64,000 nt of DNA from Stenotrophomonas maltophilia (GTDB taxonomy: Bacteria; Pseudomonadota; Gammaproteobacteria; Xanthomonadales; Xanthomonadaceae), in assembly GCF_006974125.1 (NCBI RefSeq), contig NZ_CP037858.1, positions 1,364,001 to 1,428,000 on the forward strand, read 5' to 3'. The notes beneath the pieces were generated by a model. That model was not told the DNA's origin and made no database searches. It was given only the letters and a program-made list of their open reading frames with translations. Positions within the stretch are counted from its first letter, which is position 1. Every line of letters starts with the position of its first letter. The translations under genes were made by a program, and so were the position numbers. Positions 1 to 9,402 of this stretch are shown here, one piece after another.

Positions 1-102
1 GTGCTGTACTGGATGCCGCCCTACTGCGTGGACGACGAACAACTGGAGCTGCTGGCACATACCACGCTGGCGGCGATTGACGAGGCGATTGCATGCGCGT
101 GA
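1..102 (+). CDS. bioA: BioA C-terminus (adenosylmethionine-8-amino-7-oxononanoate aminotransferase), partial
   Basis: The window opens inside this gene; only the last 33 codons and the TGA stop are visible. The tail contains VLYWMPPYCVDDEQ. A V-x-Y-x-MPPY segment near the C-terminus is characteristic of BioA, the PLP-dependent aminotransferase that converts KAPA to DAPA in biotin synthesis. The stop overlaps the rsmE start by 10 bases, so the two genes are probably co-transcribed. The assignment rests on about 30 residues, so another class III aminotransferase cannot be excluded. Confidence 0.75.
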   Translation: MLYWMPPYCVDDEQLELLAHTTLAAIDEAIACA

Positions 103-830
103 CCCGCTGCCCCATCGACCTGGCGCTGCACAGCGGCCAGACCGTGACCCTGCCGGAAGAGACGGCCAACCATCTGGTGCGGGTGATGCGCCTGCGCGAG
201 GGTGATACCTGCGTGCTGTTCAACGGCGATGGCCACGACTACAGCGCCACCCTGACCGCGGCCGGCAAGCGCGAGGTGCAGGTGCGCATCGATGCAGTGC
301 AGGCCATCGACAATGAATCACCGTTGGCGATCACCCTGCTGCAAGGCATCGCGCGTGGCGAGAAGATGGACCTGATCCTGCAGAAGGCCACCGAGTTGGG
401 CGTGAGCGCCATCGTTCCGGTGAATGCCGAGCGCACCGAAGTGAAGCTGGATGCCGCGCGCGCGGAGAAGCGCGTAGCGCACTGGAACAACGTGGTGACC
501 TCGGCCTGCGGCCAGTCCGGGCGCGCGCGCATTCCCCAGGTGGGATCGCCGTTGTCACTGGCGCAGGCTGCGGCGACGCTGCCGGCCGATACGCTGCGGC
601 TGACGCTGGACCCCCTGGGCGCCCATCGCCTGTCGACACTGGACGCTGCGCCGACGGGCGGCATCGTGATCGCGATCGGCCCGGAAGGCGGGTGGTCGCC
701 GCGCGACCGCGATCAACTGGCGGCGGCCGGCTTCCAGGGGCTGCAGCTGGGCCCGCGCATCCTGCGCACGGAGACGGCCGGCCTGGCCGCGATCGCGGCA
801 TTGCAGGCGCGGCTGGGGGATCTGGGGTAA
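93..830 (+). CDS. rsmE: 16S rRNA (uracil-1498-N3)-methyltransferase RsmE
   Basis: A 245-residue protein of the SPOUT superfamily that methylates N3 of U1498 in the decoding region of 16S rRNA, using SAM. Visible family hallmarks are the N-terminal PUA-like part (NHLVRVMRLREGD, LFNGDG), the central QKATELGVSAIVPV segment, and the C-terminal knot signature IAIGPEGGWS followed by LGPRILRTETAG. Length is normal for RsmE. The ATG lies inside the end of bioA (10-base overlap), which supports translational coupling. A palindromic repeat pair follows 12 bases after the stop. Confidence 0.96.
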   Translation: MRVTRCPIDLALHSGQTVTLPEETANHLVRVMRLREGDTCVLFNGDGHDYSATLTAAGKREVQVRIDAVQAIDNESPLAITLLQGIARGEKMDLILQKATELGVSAIVPVNAERTEVKLDAARAEKRVAHWNNVVTSACGQSGRARIPQVGSPLSLAQAAATLPADTLRLTLDPLGAHRLSTLDAAPTGGIVIAIGPEGGWSPRDRDQLAAAGFQGLQLGPRILRTETAGLAAIAALQARLGDLG

Positions 831-842
831 GGCTGATGGGTG

Positions 843-906
843 GTAGTGCCGGCCGCTGGCCGGCATCCACGGAATCATGCGGTTGCCGGCCAGCGGCCGG
901 CACTAC
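843..906. repeat. Inverted pair of SMAG (GTAG) palindromes
   Basis: Two copies of a palindrome face each other: GTAGTGCCGGCCGCTGGCCG on the left, and its mirror ending CGGCCGGCACTAC on the right. This is the form of the SMAG (GTAG) repeats described from S. maltophilia. The pair sits between the convergent 3' ends of rsmE and chpC and could fold into a long hairpin acting as a transcript end for both. Confidence 0.85.
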
Positions 907-932
907 CGGGAATCCGACCGGCCGATTCCCGA

Positions 933-1397
933 TCAGGCCGCCAGCGAATCCAGTGCGGCTTCCAGCGCGTCCAGGTTTGGCAGCAATGCGCTCTGCTCAC
1001 CCAGCAACACGCGCATGTGCACGATCTGCGGCAGGGTTTCCTCGGAAGCATCGGCCAGCAGGCCATCGCGCGGCACCGAGATCAACTGCGGGAAATTCTG
1101 CGTAAGCAGCGCGTAGTACGGGCGCTGTGCGTTGCCGCTCAGGACCTTCAGCACCACCACTTTGTTGTGGCCGCCCACCGCTTCCTCGCCCAGCCCGGAA
1201 AGCCGCGCGAACGACACCAGCGGCACCTGCCAGCCGTGCCAGCCGATCTCGCCGACCAGCCAGCGCGGTGCATCGGAGACCGGCTGCACCGGCACCCGCG
1301 ACATCATTTCGGCCACGGTGGCATTGGGCAGCAGCACGCGCTCGTTGCCAGCCTGGATCAGGACGCCGCGGATTTCGTCATTGCTGGCATAGCTCAT
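933..1397 (-). CDS. chpC: CheW-like adaptor of the Chp pilus chemosensory system (ChpC)
   Basis: A 154-residue CheW-domain protein (GVLIQAGNERVLLPNATVAE, then VGEIGWHGWQVPLVSFARLSG). CheW adaptors couple receptors to the CheA-type kinase. It is the last gene of the pil-chp cluster, and its ATG overlaps the chpB stop (ATGA), so translation is probably coupled. The reading frame stays open further upstream, but only because it lies over chpB; the ATG at 1397 is chosen for the overlap and because the CheW fold starts there. ChpC is the usual name at this position in Pseudomonas and Xanthomonadaceae. Confidence 0.85.
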   Translation of the reverse strand: MSYASNDEIRGVLIQAGNERVLLPNATVAEMMSRVPVQPVSDAPRWLVGEIGWHGWQVPLVSFARLSGLGEEAVGGHNKVVVLKVLSGNAQRPYYALLTQNFPQLISVPRDGLLADASEETLPQIVHMRVLLGEQSALLPNLDALEAALDSLAA

Positions 1398-2728
1398 GGT
1401 GCGTCTCCGTTGTCGTCCTGCTCGCCCCAGCGCGCGGCGATGGCCTGCGCCAGGTCCTGCGGTTCGCCGGCCACCATGCCGGCAGCCACCACGGCGGTCG
1501 CCGCGGCCGGGTCGTAGCAGCCTTCCCCGACCTGGCCGGCCACCCAGGCACCCGCCGCAGCAAGGTCCAGTGCCGGCCCGACGTGGGCCAGGTCGGCACC
1601 GCTGAGCAGCACCAGCGCGGTGTGTTCCGCCGGCAGCGCGGCCAGCGAGATACCCTGCGCATCGCTGAGGAAATGCAGGCCGTCGGCTGTCACGCATACG
1701 CCGATGTCATCGGCCAGCACGTGTACTTCACCGGGGACGGCCCGCTGGCCGGCTTCGGCCAGCTGCACCGGCAACGGCGACACGCGTGCCATCTGCTTGA
1801 CCAGGTTGCCATAACGGCCGCCATCCAGGCGCATGTGCACCAGCACCGGCACGCTCAGCGACGACGGCAGCGCACCGAGCAGACGGCGCAGCGCATCCGG
1901 GCCACCAATGCCGGCCAGCACCAGCAGCGAACCGGCACGTGCGCCCGCGGGCGCCGCAGCATCCAGGTCCACCAGGCTGAGGTGATCGGTATCGAAGGAT
2001 GGCAGCGTTGCTTCCACCGCGGCGCTGTGGCCGGTGGCTGCGGATACGTCTGCTACGTCCTCGACCAGCGACCACGCGGTGTGGTCGAAGGAGACCGGCG
2101 GCGGGGCCGCTGCGGCCGGCGGGGCAACCGGCTGCATCGGCGCTGCATCCAGCGGCTCCGGCACGACCGGCTGCAGCGCGGCCAGTGCCTGCTCCAGCGC
2201 GATCGGTTCGTGCAGGTGCGCCGGTGGCGCGTACAGGCTGTCCGCCGGTACCTCGTCGGCCCAGCTCAATGCCTGGTCCAGATGCGGCAGAAGCGCTTCT
2301 TCCCGTGGTGCCGGCGGCGGTGCCGGGTGACCCGGTTCCAGCTGCAGGGCGGGTTCGTCTTCCGCACCCGGCGGCAGCACCTGCTGGTGACCGTGCAGCT
2401 TGGCGGCCAGGTGGCGGCCCCAGCGCTGTGCCTCCCAACCATCACGGCGCGCCGCCAGTTCGGCCTCGTCGAAGACCAGGGTCAGGCCCGGTGCGGACAG
2501 CACCGCTTCAAGCCGCTCCAGAGCATCCTCGATGGCCGCCTCCAGCGCGATCACCACGAACTGTGGACGCGCGTCCTGCAGCAGCTGCGGTTCCAGGCCG
2601 TTCGGGTCGTCTTCCAGCACCAGCTGCACATCGGCATGCGACAACGCCTCGCGCAGGCGCTCGCGCGCCGCGCCGGGACGGGCCAGCAGGGCGACGGCCG
2701 GGGCCGCCTGGGCTTCACTCACGGACAC
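1394..2728 (-). CDS. chpB: CheB-like protein (ChpB) lacking catalytic Ser and Asp
   Basis: 444 residues. Residues 1-120 resemble a receiver fold without a clear phospho-acceptor Asp, 120-260 are Ala/Pro-rich linker, and 264-430 match the CheB methylesterase domain. In active CheB the nucleophile is in G-A-S-T-G-G; here the segment is L-A-G-I-G-G (271-276), so Ser is Gly. The His of the triad survives (VHM, 297-299). The usual GMGxDG is SGADLAHVG (376-384), so Asp is probably Ala. The protein is therefore unlikely to demethylate receptors and may be structural or regulatory. It starts at GTG, overlaps the chpA end by 14 bases, and overlaps the chpC start. Confidence 0.8.
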   Translation of the reverse strand: MSVSEAQAAPAVALLARPGAARERLREALSHADVQLVLEDDPNGLEPQLLQDARPQFVVIALEAAIEDALERLEAVLSAPGLTLVFDEAELAARRDGWEAQRWGRHLAAKLHGHQQVLPPGAEDEPALQLEPGHPAPPPAPREEALLPHLDQALSWADEVPADSLYAPPAHLHEPIALEQALAALQPVVPEPLDAAPMQPVAPPAAAAPPPVSFDHTAWSLVEDVADVSAATGHSAAVEATLPSFDTDHLSLVDLDAAAPAGARAGSLLVLAGIGGPDALRRLLGALPSSLSVPVLVHMRLDGGRYGNLVKQMARVSPLPVQLAEAGQRAVPGEVHVLADDIGVCVTADGLHFLSDAQGISLAALPAEHTALVLLSGADLAHVGPALDLAAAGAWVAGQVGEGCYDPAAATAVVAAGMVAGEPQDLAQAIAARWGEQDDNGDAP

Positions 2729-5700
2729 GGGCGATCCCCAGCAGGTCGTACACGTTACGCATCAGGTCCAGCTCCTGGTACGGCTTGCCCAGGTAGCGCT
2801 GCACGCCGATCTCGAAGGCGCGCTGGCGGTGCTTGTCGCCGCTGCGCGAGGTGATCATCACGATCGGCACGTCCTTGTAGCGCGGGTCGGCGCGCATCGC
2901 GGTGGCGAGCTCGTAGCCATCCATGCGCGGCATCTCGATGTCCAGCAGCATCAGGTCGGGCACGCGTTCTTCCAGGCGCTCCAGTGCTTCCACACCGTCG
3001 CGGGCGACGCTGACCTCGAAGTTGTGGCGTTCGAGGATGCGCCCGGTGACCTTGCGCATGGTCAGCGAATCGTCCACCACCATCACCAGCGGCACCTGGC
3101 GCTCCTGGCGCGGCGCGTTGGCCAGCACCGGCAGCGTCGGGTTGGCGAGGAAGCGGCGCACCAGCGGCGCCACGTCCAGGATCACCACCACGCGGCCATC
3201 GCCGGTGATGGTGGCGCCGTAGATGCCCGGCACCGAAGCAATCTGCAGGCCGACCGGCTTGACCACGATTTCGCGGTTGCCCAGCACCTGGTCGATCGCC
3301 ACGGCGGCACGCAGGTCACCGGCACGGACCAGCAGCAACGGCGCCTGGTCCTGGCCATCGGCACGCGCCGGAGCCTGCCCGACCAGGCTGCCGAGGTCGT
3401 ACAGCGGATAGTCCTCGCCGCTGTAGCGATAGCTGCTGTCGGCCGCTTCGAAACGCTCGCGCGACAGGCGGCCGATGCCACTGACCGAGGCGACCGGCAC
3501 CGCAAAGGTGGTTTCGCCGATCTGCACGAACACCGCCTGGGTGACGGCCAGCGTCTGCGGCAGGCGCAGGGTGAAGCGCACGCCCTGGCCACGCACCGAC
3601 TGGATGTCGACCGAACCACCGAGCTGGCGCACTTCGTTGCGCACCACGTCCATGCCCACGCCTCGGCCTGCCAGCTGGCTGACCTGGTCGGCAGTGGTGA
3701 AACCGGAGGCGAAGATCAGGTTGTCCAGTTCCTGCTCGTTCGGCTGCGCATCGGCAGCCAGCAGGCCACGGTCGATGGCGCGGCGGCGGATCGCTTCGCG
3801 GTCCAGGCCGGCGCCGTCGTCGGCCACTTCCAGCACGATTTCCGAGCCTTCGCGGTGCAGGCGGATGGCGATCTCGCCCTCCTCCGGCTTGCCAGCGGCG
3901 CGACGCTGTTCCGGCGCTTCCAGGCCATGGGCCACGGAGTTGCGCAGCATGTGCTCCAGCGGCGCGACCATGCGATCGAGGACGTTGCGGTCCAGTTCGC
4001 CGTGAGTGCCTTCCAGGGTCAGGTGGACCTGCTTGCCGGTATCCATGCCGGACTGGCGGACCACGCGGCGCAGGCGCGGCACCAGGCCATCGAACGGCAC
4101 CATGCGCGCGCGCATCAGGCCGTCCTGCAGTTCCGAACTTACGCGGGACTGCTGCTGCAGCAGGGAGTCGTACTGGCGCGACAGATCGTCCAGCACGCCC
4201 TGCAGGCCACCAAGGTCGGCGGCGGACTCGTTCAGCGCACGGCTGAGCTGCTGCAGGGTGGAGAAACGGTCCAGTTCCAGTGGATCGAACTTCTGGTCAG
4301 CCTGGTCCTGCTCGCGCTGGTAGCGGGCGACGATCTGCGCCTCGGTTTCCAGATCGAGGCGGCGCAGCTGGTCGCGAAGACGCGCATTGGTGCGCTCCAG
4401 TTCACCCATCGCGCCACGGAAGGCACCGAGCTGCTGTTCCAGACGCGAGCGGTAGATCGCCACTTCACCGGCGTGGTTGACCAGTCGGTCGAGCAGGTCG
4501 GCGCGCACGCGCACCTGTTCCTGCTGCGGACGGGCCAACGGGTCTTCGTAGGCCACGCCTTCGGCCGGCAGCGGTGCCGACAGCGGAGCATCGGCCGGCG
4601 GCGTCAGCGGGCCCGCAGCCTGCGCCGGCACGGTCTCGGCCTCGCTGGCCGCACGCGCGGCCGCAGCGGCTGCCGCGATATCGGTGGTGGTGCGGACCTC
4701 GAAGACCTCCACCAGGTCCTGTGCAGGTTCCACCACGCGGTGGGCACCGGTCCGGGTGAGCAGCTGGTGCAGGCGGTCGAAGCCGCGCTCCAGCAGCTGC
4801 ACGTCGCGGCGTTCGATCTCGGTGCGGCCGGCCGCCACGGCTTCCAGCAGGGATTCGATGCTGTGGCCAAGGTCGCCGATGGCATTGATGCCCGCCATGC
4901 GTGCGCCACCCTTCAGGGTGTGCAGGTCACGCTGCAGGCCGGCCAGTACCTCTCGATCCTGCGGCGCATCGCGCAGTTCGCTGATCAGGCCATCGCAATG
5001 ATCGAGCAGATCCTTGCCTTCCTCGACGAAGATGTCGACCAGCTCGCGGTCGTACACACTGAAGTCGAGCGCATCGGCGCCGTCCGCGGTTTCTTCCGGA
5101 GTGGAGGCTTCTTCGTGGAGCGGTGCACGCTCCACAGCGTCGGCCTCGGCAGGTTCGGCATCGGCGTGGGCCGTGCCTTGGCCCGGTGCATCTTCCAGTT
5201 CGAAGAACCGTACCGGCTCGGCGGTGGCCTGCAGTGCTTCGGCAGCGCTCACCTCGTTCACCGTCGCCGGGGACGGCTGATCGGCGCTCTCTCCTTCGCC
5301 GACCGCCGCCTCCCCGCCGACGTCCGCATCCTCGGCAAAGGCTTCCGCCTCGCCCGGCGCGAGTTCGCTGGCCTGGAGGCCGAGCACGGGCCATTGCCCG
5401 TCGTCGTCCAGGGTCTGCTCTTCGTCGATCACGTGCAGGCCGGCCTCGAGCGCGGCTGCAAGCGTGACCGGTTCTGCAAAACCCGGCGCAGCCATTTCAT
5501 CCTGCAGGCTCGACAGCTCGCTGTCGAGTGGCAGTGCAGCAGCGCCGTCGTCAAGGCTGGCGTCGGCATCGCCCAGGTCAGCGGACATCGACGTATTCAG
5601 GTCGATTGCGTCAATCTCCACGGACGCCGGCATCTCATCGGCGTCGCGGTCATCCACCGGCAGCGCGCGGGCATCCAGGTAGGGCGACAGGTCGTCCGCG

Positions 5701-8700
5701 GCGGTCAGATCGGCCTCCGCGACCGGCGTCGTTGCGACGTCCAGGTCGGTCGTCGCAACAACCGGCTCGCTCTGGACCGGCTGGATCGATTCAATCGATC
5801 CGGTGCCTTCGGTGGTGGCTTCGCCTTCACCCGGTACCGATGGCCATCCGGCATCGAAGTATCGCGAAAGATCATCACTGCCGGTCAATTCGCCGACATC
5901 GAGGCCTGTGCCGATCACGCCCGCGGTCCCGGCGGCCTGCGCGTCGACCGCAAGCGGTTCCGGCTCAGGTCCGGCAGGTTCGACCCCAGGCGCGGCAGCT
6001 TCGAACGCAGGACCGGTCTCCAGCGCCAGATCCTCGTCGTCGTCCTCCAGCCCAACCATCGGCCAGCGCGCTTCCGGCAGTTCACCGGCCAGCGCCTGCA
6101 GGCGCTGCACCAGCGCTTCCTGCGGCGTGATGCGCGGCTGTTCGGCCTGCAGCGCTTCCATGGTCGCGGTGATCGCCTGCGCGGTCGCATCCAGCGCAGC
6201 CACGCCCTCGTCCCCCGGCACCACGTCTGCAGCCAGCGCGCGCTTGATGTAGGACTCGGCACCGCCGGTAACGGCCGTGATTTCCGGCACTTCGGTCATT
6301 GCGAAGGCGCCGTTCATGGTGTGCACCGCGCGCAGCAGCGCGTCGCTGACCGGCTGCGGCGCCTGCTGCGCCGAGCGCAGCCAGTCCTGCAGGGTCGCCT
6401 GGTGGACTTCCACTTCGGCTTCCAGGATCTCGCGCAGCACGCTGTCGATGTTGGCCTGCGTGCCCAAGGCTTCAGGCGCCGGGTCCGCATCGGCTTCAGC
6501 CTGTACCGACGCCATTGCTTCGGCCTCGAGGATGCGGCTGATCTCGTCCTCGCCATCGGCTTCGACCACCGGTGCGGCGGGCGCGGCCGCAACCGGCAGC
6601 GGTACGTAATAGGTTTCCTCACCCGCGCCGACGCGATCGGCAATGGCCTGCATCGCCTGCAGGTCCACGCTGATGCGCTGGCCATGACGCAGTGCGGCGT
6701 TCAGCTGCGGCAGCGCGGCATGTGCGTTGTCGACCATGGCCAGCACGGCTGGCGTCGCCGCGCGGCTGCCGTCGAGCACGCGGTTGAGCATGCCCTCGAT
6801 CTTCCACGCGAATTCGCCCAGGGTGCGTGCACCGACCAGTCGGCCACTGCCCTTGAGCGTGTGGAAGATGCGGCGGATAGGACGCAGACGGTCCATGTTG
6901 TCCGGCTGCAGGCGCCATGCCGGCAGCAACGTACCGAGGTTGGCCAGTTCGTCGTCGAACTCTTCCAGGAACACCTCGCGGATGTCCTCGTCGATGTTCT
7001 CGGCATCGTCGTCGAAACCCGCTTCGAAGCCGGCTTCTGTACCTTCCGCGTCGCCCCCGGCGAGCGGCGCTTCCGCATCGGCCGGCGTCCGGGCCGCCTG
7101 CGGATTGAAGTCCGCGGCGGCAGCGCTCAGCTCGGCAAAGAACTGCGCGTCGGCTTCGCTGAAATCAATCGGCGCAATGGTGTCGATGTCGATCATCGAC
7201 ACTGCCGGTGCCGGTACATCGCCAAGCGGTGCGGGCGTTTCCACCGGCATATCCACCGGGGTGATGTCCGGTTCTGCGGCAACAGGGTTTTCTTCCACCA
7301 CCGCAGGGGCGGTGGCATCGACGCTCTCCAGCGACGGATGCGGCCCGGCAGCGTCCTCCAGCGACAATGTCTCCATCGCATGCAGCGACAGCACGTCGTC
7401 GGCATTGTCCAGCGCATCGGCATCAAAACGGAACACGACGTCGTCGCTTGCAGAAACCGCATCATGTTCGGCGGCCACCGGGTCGAACACCGGTGCGGCA
7501 TGCGTGCCGGTCTCGATGGACAGCGTCGTGTCGGCGGCGTCCTCGACGTCCAGGCCAGTCGTCGCATCGGACTGCACCGGCAGCGTCGCCTCCGACAGCG
7601 TCCACTGCGTGGCGGCCCCCTGCCCTGCATCGGCCTGTTCGAAACTGACCGGATCGAAGCTGGCAAACGTCGGACTGCGCTCATCGTCCACTGGAGCGAG
7701 CGGATCGGCCTCCGGATGGAACGGTGCCAGATCCCATTGCGGGACTTCGGGCGCCGGCGCGCTGGAAGCGGCAAAGACCAGCGGTGCATCCGCCTCGTCA
7801 TGCAGCGACAGCGGCGCGGCGGCGACGGACCCCAGCCCACCGAACATCAAGCTGTTGTCCACCGCCGCCGGCGAAGGCGTGGCCGGTGGCGGATCGAAGG
7901 TGAAGTCCGGCAGCGGTACCGGCACCTCACCGGGTGCCGGCGCAGCAGACTGTACCGGGATCTCAATGGGCTCCGGCTGCAATGCCGTGGCCAGCAGCGG
8001 AACCGGCTCGCGCTCGATGGACTGCGGCGTAAACGTTGCCGCCTCGGCCGCATCGCGGTCCGGCAGTGGCCAGTAGCGCAGCGCCTCAAGGCTGCTGCGG
8101 GTGATGTCGAGGATGTCCTCGCGGCCCGGACGGCGGTCGCGCAGGGCTTCCAGGTAGTACTCCAGGCTGGCCATGGCGTCGGCCAGGGTGTCCAGCTGAC
8201 GGCCACTGGGCACGCGCTGGCGACCGATCAGCTCGGCTTCGATGTACTGCTGCACACCGCGCAGGTAATCGGCAGCCGTGCCAAGATCCAGCATGCGCAG
8301 CGCGCCGGAGACATCGCCCAGCAGGCGCGGCACGTCCTGCAGCTCGGCATGGTGCCAGCCGGTTTCGATGAAAGCGACGAAATGCTCGCGGGCGGCGGCG
8401 AAGTTGGCGATGGCCTCATGCGCCAGCACCTCTACCGTGCGCCGGTTCTCCACTGCGCTCGGATCGTCCTCGCCACTGCCGTCGGCACCCAGATGGGCGA
8501 CCTGGTCATCCAGCGAGGCATCCACGTAGAGCAGCGCACCGGCAATATCCAGCAGCAGGTTCTCGTCGATCTGCTGGCGGCCTTCCACCACGCCACGCAG
8601 TGCATCACGCTGCTGCACGACCACGCCGCGGGCCACGCCCAGGCCCATCATGCCCAGCGTATCGGCCACCGCGCCCAGTTCATTGGCCTGGATCTGCAGC

Positions 8701-9302
8701 TGTTCCGGCGCACCTCCGGTACGCAGGTGCAGGTCCAGTGCATCCTTGATGCGCAGCAGTTCTTCCTTCACCGCGCTGCCAACGGTGTCGAGCAGTTCGC
8801 GGTTGCGCCCGCTCAGGCTGCCACGCGCGTGGTCCAGTTCGGCCTCGGTGGCGGTGACGCTGTCCGGCGCGAACGCCAGCAGCACGCTGTCATGCACGCC
8901 TTCCTCGCCACGCGCGGCGCGGATCTCGTTGAGCAACGGCATCAACACGATCGGAATGTCGCGATGGCCGTTCTGCAGGCGCTCCAGGTAGTCGGGCAGC
9001 AGCACGCTGCCGCGCATCAGGGTCGCGCAGGCTTCATCGCGGTCGGCCACGCCACCGGCGCCGATGGCATGGGCCAGCTGTTCAAGCTCCTCGGCCACCA
9101 TCGCCGGGGCGTACAGCTCGACCATGCGCAGGGTGCCCTGCACCTGGTGCAGGTAGCCGGCGCAGATGCGCATGCGGCTGGCATCGGTCGGGTCTTCCGC
9201 GTAGTACTCGACCTCGTTGCGCACCTGACGCAGGGTCTCGTCCAGCTCCGGCTTGACCCAGCCCAGCGCTGCGTGGCTCATCGCATCGCGCAGACTGCTC
9301 AT
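2715..9302 (-). CDS. chpA: ChpA-type hybrid histidine kinase of the type IV pilus chemosensory system
   Basis: A 2195-residue CheA-like kinase. The N-terminal 450 residues resemble FimL/degenerate Hpt modules. An acidic Ala/Pro-rich linker follows, then three Hpt domains with phospho-acceptor His at about 814 (HTLKG), 994 (HTMNG) and 1461 (HTLKG). Next come the CheA dimerisation region, the ATPase (LRNSVAHG near 1787, GRGVGMDVV near 1880), a CheW domain, and a C-terminal receiver with Asp2121 (LLDIEMPRMDG). ChpA autophosphorylates and passes phosphate to PilG/PilH to control twitching. The start at 9302 (MSSLRDAM) is chosen because GGAG lies upstream and the longer frame adds only low-complexity sequence. 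It is encoded directly after pilJ; the pilK gene found here in Pseudomonas is absent. Confidence 0.93.
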   Translation of the reverse strand: MSSLRDAMSHAALGWVKPELDETLRQVRNEVEYYAEDPTDASRMRICAGYLHQVQGTLRMVELYAPAMVAEELEQLAHAIGAGGVADRDEACATLMRGSVLLPDYLERLQNGHRDIPIVLMPLLNEIRAARGEEGVHDSVLLAFAPDSVTATEAELDHARGSLSGRNRELLDTVGSAVKEELLRIKDALDLHLRTGGAPEQLQIQANELGAVADTLGMMGLGVARGVVVQQRDALRGVVEGRQQIDENLLLDIAGALLYVDASLDDQVAHLGADGSGEDDPSAVENRRTVEVLAHEAIANFAAAREHFVAFIETGWHHAELQDVPRLLGDVSGALRMLDLGTAADYLRGVQQYIEAELIGRQRVPSGRQLDTLADAMASLEYYLEALRDRRPGREDILDITRSSLEALRYWPLPDRDAAEAATFTPQSIEREPVPLLATALQPEPIEIPVQSAAPAPGEVPVPLPDFTFDPPPATPSPAAVDNSLMFGGLGSVAAAPLSLHDEADAPLVFAASSAPAPEVPQWDLAPFHPEADPLAPVDDERSPTFASFDPVSFEQADAGQGAATQWTLSEATLPVQSDATTGLDVEDAADTTLSIETGTHAAPVFDPVAAEHDAVSASDDVVFRFDADALDNADDVLSLHAMETLSLEDAAGPHPSLESVDATAPAVVEENPVAAEPDITPVDMPVETPAPLGDVPAPAVSMIDIDTIAPIDFSEADAQFFAELSAAAADFNPQAARTPADAEAPLAGGDAEGTEAGFEAGFDDDAENIDEDIREVFLEEFDDELANLGTLLPAWRLQPDNMDRLRPIRRIFHTLKGSGRLVGARTLGEFAWKIEGMLNRVLDGSRAATPAVLAMVDNAHAALPQLNAALRHGQRISVDLQAMQAIADRVGAGEETYYVPLPVAAAPAAPVVEADGEDEISRILEAEAMASVQAEADADPAPEALGTQANIDSVLREILEAEVEVHQATLQDWLRSAQQAPQPVSDALLRAVHTMNGAFAMTEVPEITAVTGGAESYIKRALAADVVPGDEGVAALDATAQAITATMEALQAEQPRITPQEALVQRLQALAGELPEARWPMVGLEDDDEDLALETGPAFEAAAPGVEPAGPEPEPLAVDAQAAGTAGVIGTGLDVGELTGSDDLSRYFDAGWPSVPGEGEATTEGTGSIESIQPVQSEPVVATTDLDVATTPVAEADLTAADDLSPYLDARALPVDDRDADEMPASVEIDAIDLNTSMSADLGDADASLDDGAAALPLDSELSSLQDEMAAPGFAEPVTLAAALEAGLHVIDEEQTLDDDGQWPVLGLQASELAPGEAEAFAEDADVGGEAAVGEGESADQPSPATVNEVSAAEALQATAEPVRFFELEDAPGQGTAHADAEPAEADAVERAPLHEEASTPEETADGADALDFSVYDRELVDIFVEEGKDLLDHCDGLISELRDAPQDREVLAGLQRDLHTLKGGARMAGINAIGDLGHSIESLLEAVAAGRTEIERRDVQLLERGFDRLHQLLTRTGAHRVVEPAQDLVEVFEVRTTTDIAAAAAAARAASEAETVPAQAAGPLTPPADAPLSAPLPAEGVAYEDPLARPQQEQVRVRADLLDRLVNHAGEVAIYRSRLEQQLGAFRGAMGELERTNARLRDQLRRLDLETEAQIVARYQREQDQADQKFDPLELDRFSTLQQLSRALNESAADLGGLQGVLDDLSRQYDSLLQQQSRVSSELQDGLMRARMVPFDGLVPRLRRVVRQSGMDTGKQVHLTLEGTHGELDRNVLDRMVAPLEHMLRNSVAHGLEAPEQRRAAGKPEEGEIAIRLHREGSEIVLEVADDGAGLDREAIRRRAIDRGLLAADAQPNEQELDNLIFASGFTTADQVSQLAGRGVGMDVVRNEVRQLGGSVDIQSVRGQGVRFTLRLPQTLAVTQAVFVQIGETTFAVPVASVSGIGRLSRERFEAADSSYRYSGEDYPLYDLGSLVGQAPARADGQDQAPLLLVRAGDLRAAVAIDQVLGNREIVVKPVGLQIASVPGIYGATITGDGRVVVILDVAPLVRRFLANPTLPVLANAPRQERQVPLVMVVDDSLTMRKVTGRILERHNFEVSVARDGVEALERLEERVPDLMLLDIEMPRMDGYELATAMRADPRYKDVPIVMITSRSGDKHRQRAFEIGVQRYLGKPYQELDLMRNVYDLLGIARVRE

Positions 9303-9402
9303 GGACGCGCTCCGTTCGCCGCCGCGCGGAAGCCGCGCGAGTTCTGGCGTGGGGAATGGAAATGCTTCATCGACTGGTTCCTTGCTCGCCGCCCTGCCCG
9401 CG

